The notes below the pieces were generated by a model that was not told where the DNA came from, made no database searches, and saw only the letters and a program-made list of their open reading frames with translations. This document shows, in pieces, positions 59,142 through 64,000 of a DNA stretch of 64,000 nucleotides (the stretch's first letter is position 1; every line of letters begins with the position of its first letter). The translations under genes were made by a program, and so were the position numbers. This stretch comes from Pisolithus tinctorius (Eukaryota; Basidiomycota; Agaricomycetes; Boletales; Pisolithaceae), in contig JANFAH010000001.1 of the NCBI GenBank assembly GCA_024663395.1, positions 5,146,001 through 5,210,000 of the forward strand. The letters are read 5' to 3'.

Positions 59142-60255
59142 ATGTCTGCTGGCCGTGCCCCTCGTCTCTCCCAGCTCGTACGCGCAGCCACCCCCGACCC
59201 GATCGAAGCAGAGAAGACCTCGCTGAGGGAGAAGTTCGTTGCCGCCTCCGCGGCTCTGGTCGCTGAGGCCAAGTGCCTCCCGGATGACAAGGAGGAAATG
59301 TGGGAGGAGAAGGTAATGTGGATGCGCAGATGGGAGCAGAGGACAGTAAGTGTCCAATGCCTTTGGGGCTCACAGTACTGACTGTTCTCCAGGGAGAAGT
59401 GTTCCCCCTCGTCGAGCGCGGGCGAGCGTTGGGAATCGACACCAAAATAGACGCGGCGGATGGTCCCGCGGTAGCGGAGGCCGACGAGGCCTATGAGAGG
59501 TGGGTGTCCGAGGAGATCGCGCGGGGGAGAGCCGACGAGGACGTGCGGATGGAAGAGGCGGTCGCGCAGGCTGTCGTCGAGCAGGGTACCAGTGCCGAAG
59601 TGCCGGTGACGACAGAGAAAATGTCGCACGTCGAAGTGGTGTCCCGTCCGGTTCGGAAGGTAAGTCCGGAATCTGGATGGTGCGGTAGCGGCTAACACTG
59701 AAGTCCTAAGCGATCGCGGCAAACGGTGGCAGAGAGCGAAGACGAGGACGAGCCCAAGATCGTCGTTCCTCCCAGCTCGATCCTCCACAAGGTCCCGTGC
59801 GCGCGGTGCACGGTGAAGAAGACGGCCTGCATCGGACCCGTTGGGCGGACGTGCGACGGCTGTGCGCGAATGAAGCAGGGGTGCGAGAAGTCGACGAAGG
59901 CCGCAGGAAAGAAGGCGCAGGCAGGCGCTTCGGTCGGTAAGTAACGACCCCGCTTCTGGAGGTGCAAAGTTAACGGCGAGCAGCGCGGGCCTCGAAGACC
60001 GCGAAGGCCGGCCCTTCCAAGAGGACCGTTGACGACGACGACGACGACGACGAGGTGGAAGTGGTCGAGAGCCACACGCGCGCGAAGGGGAAGGCGCCTG
60101 TGCGCAGTCGGCTCGATGCCAAGGTCGCGGCAGACCTCTCGCAATCGCTGAGGCTGCTGCGAGCCGAAGCCGCGGAGTCGCAGGCAGCATACCTTCGCCT
60201 GCAGGTGCGCGTCGATCAGCTCGCCGAAGCTCTGGAGAAGATTGGGGTGGAATAG
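59142..60255 (+). CDS. Antisense Zn(II)2Cys6 protein carried by the retrotransposon
   Basis: A spliced gene running opposite to the retrotransposon genes. Exons 59142-59345, 59393-59659, 59711-59936 and 59984-60255 join in one frame of 322 residues with normal GT-AG introns. The protein starts MSAGRAPRLSQLVRAATPDP. An acidic middle precedes the zinc cluster CARCTVKKTAC...TCDGCARMKQGC, whose spacing CX2CX6CX7CX2CX6C is exactly that of fungal Zn2Cys6 factors. A basic tail (KSTKAAGKKAQ), an Asp run, and a C-terminal helix with Leu repeats (LRLQVRVDQLAEALEKIG) follow. Here the cluster is central rather than N-terminal. It may bind DNA and could regulate the element or host genes; that is inference. 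The 5' end lies about 310 bp from the LTR. Confidence 0.85.
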
Positions 60256-60956
60256 GAACGTTTGTAGTTAGTCCAGATTCGTTGTACTGTCCCATCCGCA
60301 TGTCAGCGCATATCGCGCTGAATACACCGCTTTTCTTGCTTCTGCGCGAAGTTGCGAACGACTCGAAATGCTTGAAGACGTTCCGCGGGACAGTGCGGCC
60401 GCAGTAAGATATGATGCGCGGGGTACCGCCCGACTTGTCTTCTTCGTGCGGCTTTCGACTTCTCTCAACGGTAAGTCCTCGTGAAACGATCTTGATGGTA
60501 GGATGTGACGGAATGGTGGAGAGAGAGCGAAGGGACTGTTTATCGGGTAACTGTGAGGGTCTTTGGGTATTAATTGTAAGAAAGCGGAAGGAGAATGGAA
60601 AGAAAAATAGATCAAGGGGCGCACGCTGACTGCGCGATCAAAGAAGAAATGCTCGGAGTCGTTGCGAGTATCCGCGGTATGGAGCGGCCGAGGACGGCAT
60701 CAGCGAGACTAGTAAGAGAGATAGGAGAGACGTTGTTTTGGCTATATACTTATTCGGTGTTTTGCTATTTTTCTGGACGGTTTTGGACCTTTTGTAAGCG
60801 GTTTTTATGTTTTTTGAGCGAGGACTAGCTATCAGTAGAATCGCCGGACGAAACCCGGGGTGGAATAGAGGTCTCCGGACGAAACCCAGGGTAAAACAGA
60901 TAAAGGGAAACGAACTATGTCTGATATCGGACGTATCAAGTGGTATTCTGGTCACC

Positions 60957-60995
60957 CCTGCGGGGGACTTTGAACGCTGACTGTCCCCAGTCAGC
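60957..60995 (-). repeat. Internal PPT-plus-hairpin repeat, copy 2
   Basis: Reverse complement of 46235-46273, with arms GCTGACTG/CAGTCAGC. With 58832-58869 it brackets the antisense cassette, as in copy 1. Confidence 0.85.
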
Positions 60996-61135
60996 ATGGG
61001 AGAAGGAACGAACGTAGTAGGAGAAGCCGCGGGGAGGCGGGCGAGGCCGCGGAAAGAGGTATGGGTATCGTGGGAGAAGAGGGTACGGAGGAACAGCGCG
61101 ATGGACAAACTGTGGGTACTGGAAAGGACGGATAG

Positions 61136-64000
61136 TCAGCTGCCCGCGGAGAAAGCCTCCACATCATCATCAGAGGGGTCATCCTCAGCTTCCTCAAGAA
61201 GGCAGTCTAGCTCTTCATCATCTAACCCAGTAATGCGAGTTACGGTTGCGCGGGTCTGAGACCGCGGGTGGTAGGGAAGTAAGCGGAATGCAGCGAAGCG
61301 GAGTTTGGAGATGGAGCCATCCAACTCAGCCAGCAGGTACGAACCCCCAGTGGTCCGACGAAGGACGACCATGGGACCAGTGTACCGCGGCTTCGTCTTC
61401 CGGTTCAGTTCTTTCTCTACGCGGGAGTTGCGAACGAGCACGAGGGTGCCGGGAGCGAAGTTATGGTCTTTAATGCGATGCTGAAAGGCGGTTTCGAACT
61501 GTTGGATAGACTGGAAGCGTGCGCGGAGGACGTTGCCGCGGACCTGATCTAAATCATCCTGACGCTTCTGTAACTGGCACGCGCGCCAAGCAATCAGTTC
61601 TGTGGTAGTCAGCGGTGTCGCATCATCGCGGGATAGGGGCAAAAGGAAAGTAGCCTCGGCAAGGTCGAATGGGAACAGCGGTTCGACACCATGTACCATG
61701 AAATAAGGGGATAGACCCGTGGATTTCAAAATGGTGACCCGCTCGGCCCAGAAGACGGAGTGCGCAACGGTGTGCCAGCGGCGATCATCGTTCTCGCAGC
61801 TCTTCATGATAGCTTCGCGAACATCATAGTGGCGACGCTCTACAATGCCGTTAGCCTGAGAGTTGTAAGGAGAGATACGGATGTGACGGATATGATATTG
61901 CGCGGCTAGGGCATCTAAGGCTTGGACGAACGCGGGACCATTGTCGGTGACAATCTCGGCGAGCGGGCCCCAGCGGCATAGGATATCCTCGAAGATGAAG
62001 GACGCGAGCGCGGTACTATTTTCCGCGCGCAACATGCGCCATTCGGGATATGAGGTGAGCGCGCAACGAGCCTGTACTATGTAGCGGTAGCCGCCGGCTT
62101 TGGGCATCAGCATCGTGTCAATGTGAGCTTTATGAAACAGGCCCCCTATCATGGGCACAGTGGGGGGAATATGAAGCTTCTGCATCTGGCGGATCTGGCA
62201 TTCATGACAAGTGCGGACATACCACTTCACATCCTCGACAAGAAGAGGCCACCAGAAGCGAAGGAGAAGGCGCGTGCGGACCGTGAAGACTCCCTTGTGT
62301 CCGAGGTCGTCATGTGCTTCTTTGATGAGACGATACCGCTTGGATTCGTCGACGACTAGCTGGTGCCGTCCGTGCGGTTCTCTACGCCATAGATTTCCAT
62401 CTAGGAGGAAGAAGCGGCTAGCCGAGTTGAAGAAAGATGAGTACTGCGCATCAGTAAGGTCAGGAGGTCGCTCGCGGGTCGCGAGGAATGCGCGGATCAT
62501 TTCTATCTTTGCTTCGCGTGCCCGAGCTTTCGCGGACCGCGGAATGGCAGGGTCGTCTGGGGTATCGGAAGGGTTATTAGCATCAGCAGTCGCAGAGAAT
62601 GCGAGATAGAAGGATGTAGGCGGCGGGAGGCTCGCCCGATGGTAAGCGGGTGGCGGTAGGGAATGCTGGTCTTGACTGGAAAGTGATATAGGAGGCGGGC
62701 GGTCATTGACAACCTGTGTAGAGAAAGAGTAAAAACGGTCCAGCCAATCCTCATGGTCGTCATCCTCGGGCGGGTCGAGCTCCGACCGCGGACGGCGGGA
62801 TAAGCCGTCAGGGCCGGCATGCTTGTCCGCGGGAACGTGGACGAGTTTAAACGAGAAGAGGAGGACGCCAGCGATCCAACGATTGATCGTCGCGTTAGGC
62901 TGGAGATCTGGGTTATTTATCATGCCCTTAATATACTTCGCATCTACCTCCACAGTGAAGTTAGTGAGACCGAAGATGTATACGCGTACCGCGCGCAACG
63001 CGCGGAAGAGACCGTACAACTCAAGCTTAGCCTGGGAGTAGCGGCTTTCCACTTCATTGAGGGTGATGGATCCGAAGCGACTTGGGTACCGTCTGCCATC
63101 TTCGCCAAGCTGGTAGAGGATGTAGCCAACTGCGATGACCGATGTGTCGACTGCCAGAACTACTTCGCGACCGCACTCGTAGTCGATTCTTCGGAGTGCG
63201 GGGGACTTTACAATTTCATCCTTGAGTCGTTGCATGGCAGCGCGTTGCGGCTCTTCCCATGTGAATGGTACGTCTTTCCGCGTGAGCGCGACTAGCGGCC
63301 GCGCGATCTTGGCGAAGTCTTTGATGAAGATGCGTAGCACACCGCAGACACCGAGGAAACCGCGAACCTGTGTCAGGTTGCGGCACTCGGGCCAGTCGCG
63401 GATCTTCTGCACTTTGCTTTCTTCAGGAATGCGACCTTCAAAGGTGCACTTGTGGCCAACGATCACAGCGGACGGAGCGGCTAGCACGAACTTCTTTGCC
63501 GAGACGGTGGCTCCGACGTTCTGCAAACGCTGAAGGATACGGTTAACGACTATACAGTGATTCCAGATAAATTTCCGAATCCCAGGATTCTCCGGGATAG
63601 TCTCATAGGAGCCGTCTGCGCGCTGATAGCGGGTGGTCTCGGATTTCACGGGGACGTCATCTATGAAGGGTAGGGTATGATGCGGGATCTCATCCTGGAG
63701 AACAAATGCAGTATCTCCCTGGTATACCTGTACCGCATTCGCATGACCTTGCGGCAGAGTAGTAAGCCGATGTGGTCCGAGGGGGGTACCGAAGGTGGTG
63801 AGGTCGCGGGAATCGACGTGGAGTGCGCGCTGGTCATACCCGGAGTAGAGGTCCATCATCGCATACACCGCATATCCAGCAAAGGATTCTGCGAGATGTT
63901 CTACGAAGGGCGGAACGGACGCATCGCGGATGGTCACTGCATTCAGGGGCTGTAAGTCATGCACAAGGCGAAGAGACTTTCCGTCTTTCTTTACTACGCA
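61136..64000 (-). CDS. Inner-family copy 2 ORF2 (RT, RNase H, integrase), partial
   Basis: Open from the window edge to the stop at 61136. It begins within the reverse transcriptase (KKDGKSLRLVHDLQPLN) and includes LPFIDDVPVK, VLAVDTSVIAVGYIL, HDDLGHKGVFTV, CHECQIRQ, HIDTMLMPKAGG, VTDNGPAFVQ and NGIVERRHYD. At many sites it has Arg where copy 1 has Cys, His or Gln (EPQRAAMQRL against EPQCAAMQCL; LRAVRVYIFG against LRAVCVYIFG). The missing N-terminal part lies beyond 64000. Confidence 0.93.
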   Translation of the reverse strand, partial: CVVKKDGKSLRLVHDLQPLNAVTIRDASVPPFVEHLAESFAGYAVYAMMDLYSGYDQRALHVDSRDLTTFGTPLGPHRLTTLPQGHANAVQVYQGDTAFVLQDEIPHHTLPFIDDVPVKSETTRYQRADGSYETIPENPGIRKFIWNHCIVVNRILQRLQNVGATVSAKKFVLAAPSAVIVGHKCTFEGRIPEESKVQKIRDWPECRNLTQVRGFLGVCGVLRIFIKDFAKIARPLVALTRKDVPFTWEEPQRAAMQRLKDEIVKSPALRRIDYECGREVVLAVDTSVIAVGYILYQLGEDGRRYPSRFGSITLNEVESRYSQAKLELYGLFRALRAVRVYIFGLTNFTVEVDAKYIKGMINNPDLQPNATINRWIAGVLLFSFKLVHVPADKHAGPDGLSRRPRSELDPPEDDDHEDWLDRFYSFSTQVVNDRPPPISLSSQDQHSLPPPAYHRASLPPPTSFYLAFSATADANNPSDTPDDPAIPRSAKARAREAKIEMIRAFLATRERPPDLTDAQYSSFFNSASRFFLLDGNLWRREPHGRHQLVVDESKRYRLIKEAHDDLGHKGVFTVRTRLLLRFWWPLLVEDVKWYVRTCHECQIRQMQKLHIPPTVPMIGGLFHKAHIDTMLMPKAGGYRYIVQARCALTSYPEWRMLRAENSTALASFIFEDILCRWGPLAEIVTDNGPAFVQALDALAAQYHIRHIRISPYNSQANGIVERRHYDVREAIMKSCENDDRRWHTVAHSVFWAERVTILKSTGLSPYFMVHGVEPLFPFDLAEATFLLPLSRDDATPLTTTELIAWRACQLQKRQDDLDQVRGNVLRARFQSIQQFETAFQHRIKDHNFAPGTLVLVRNSRVEKELNRKTKPRYTGPMVVLRRTTGGSYLLAELDGSISKLRFAAFRLLPYHPRSQTRATVTRITGLDDEELDCLLEEAEDDPSDDDVEAFSAGS

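Larger units (their letters stand above)
58179..64000 (-). mobile_element. Inner-family LTR retrotransposon, copy 2 (runs off window)
   Basis: Same family as 38979-49059 but on the minus strand: 3' LTR, polypurine tract, antisense cassette, and pol, with the 5' part beyond the window. It keeps CpG sites that copy 1 has lost and has open frames throughout, so it is the fresher copy and may be active. Confidence 0.95.

Noticed and set aside
58865..60301. Minus-strand open frame of about 478 codons
   Set aside because: Shadow of the intact Zn2Cys6 gene on the plus strand; Arg/Pro/Ser-rich with no domain.
62944..63955. Plus-strand frames opposite copy 2 pol
   Set aside because: Shadows of the conserved RT/RNase H frame on the minus strand.

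Overview
The window reads as nuclear DNA of a basidiomycete fungus, most likely an agaricomycete. The genes are close together and cut by many introns of about 50 nt. The housekeeping proteins are fungal (Cef1/Cdc5, UV-damage endonuclease, Rvs161/Hob3, profilin, a Pho80-type cyclin, a Ran1/Ksp1-type kinase). The right half holds Ty3/gypsy and Harbinger elements and a TET/JBP-like oxygenase gene, a combination known from mushroom-forming fungi.

Left half (1-34.4 kb), ordinary gene space. In order: a Mediator subunit 1-like gene (+); a large Ran1/Ksp1-type kinase (+); a Pho80-like cyclin (-) divergent from ribosomal protein L12 (+); an SLC35F-type transporter (+); profilin (-); Cef1/Cdc5 (-); tRNA-Pro(UGG); UVE1 (-) divergent from Rvs161 (+); a 1145-residue conserved fungal protein of unknown function (-); tRNA-Val(AAC) only 21 nt before a BRO1-domain gene (+); a HAD phosphatase (-); a broken cytochrome P450 (+); a membrane-anchored glutaredoxin (-); and a BRI3-like membrane protein (-).

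Right half (34.5-64 kb), a nest of mobile DNA. A Harbinger element (transposase plus Myb/SANT gene, tail to tail) is followed by a satellite of period 169 bp built from 84/85-bp halves. The satellite is split by a chromodomain-bearing Ty3/gypsy element (minus strand, 451-bp LTRs, 5-bp target duplication catat). That element was itself split by a second Ty3/gypsy family (plus strand, 654-bp LTRs, 4-bp duplication gcgt). A second copy of the inner family enters at 58,179 on the minus strand and runs off the window. Between the satellite and this copy lies a TET/JBP-like 2-oxoglutarate oxygenase gene and a gene fragment broken by the insertion.

Three points stand out. (1) The inner family carries, antisense between pol and the 3' LTR, a spliced gene for a protein with a perfect Zn(II)2Cys6 spacing. 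The gene is bracketed by two copies of the polypurine tract with a hairpin. It is open in the right copy and stopped in the left copy. (2) ORF1 and ORF2 of that family meet at a canonical -1 slippery heptamer directly before the ORF1 stop. (3) Decay of the elements is almost wholly CpG to TpG/CpA: all 14 differences I see between the outer LTRs are of this kind, and several premature stops look like CGA to TGA. This is the trace expected of cytosine methylation, in the same window as a predicted 5-methylcytosine oxidase.
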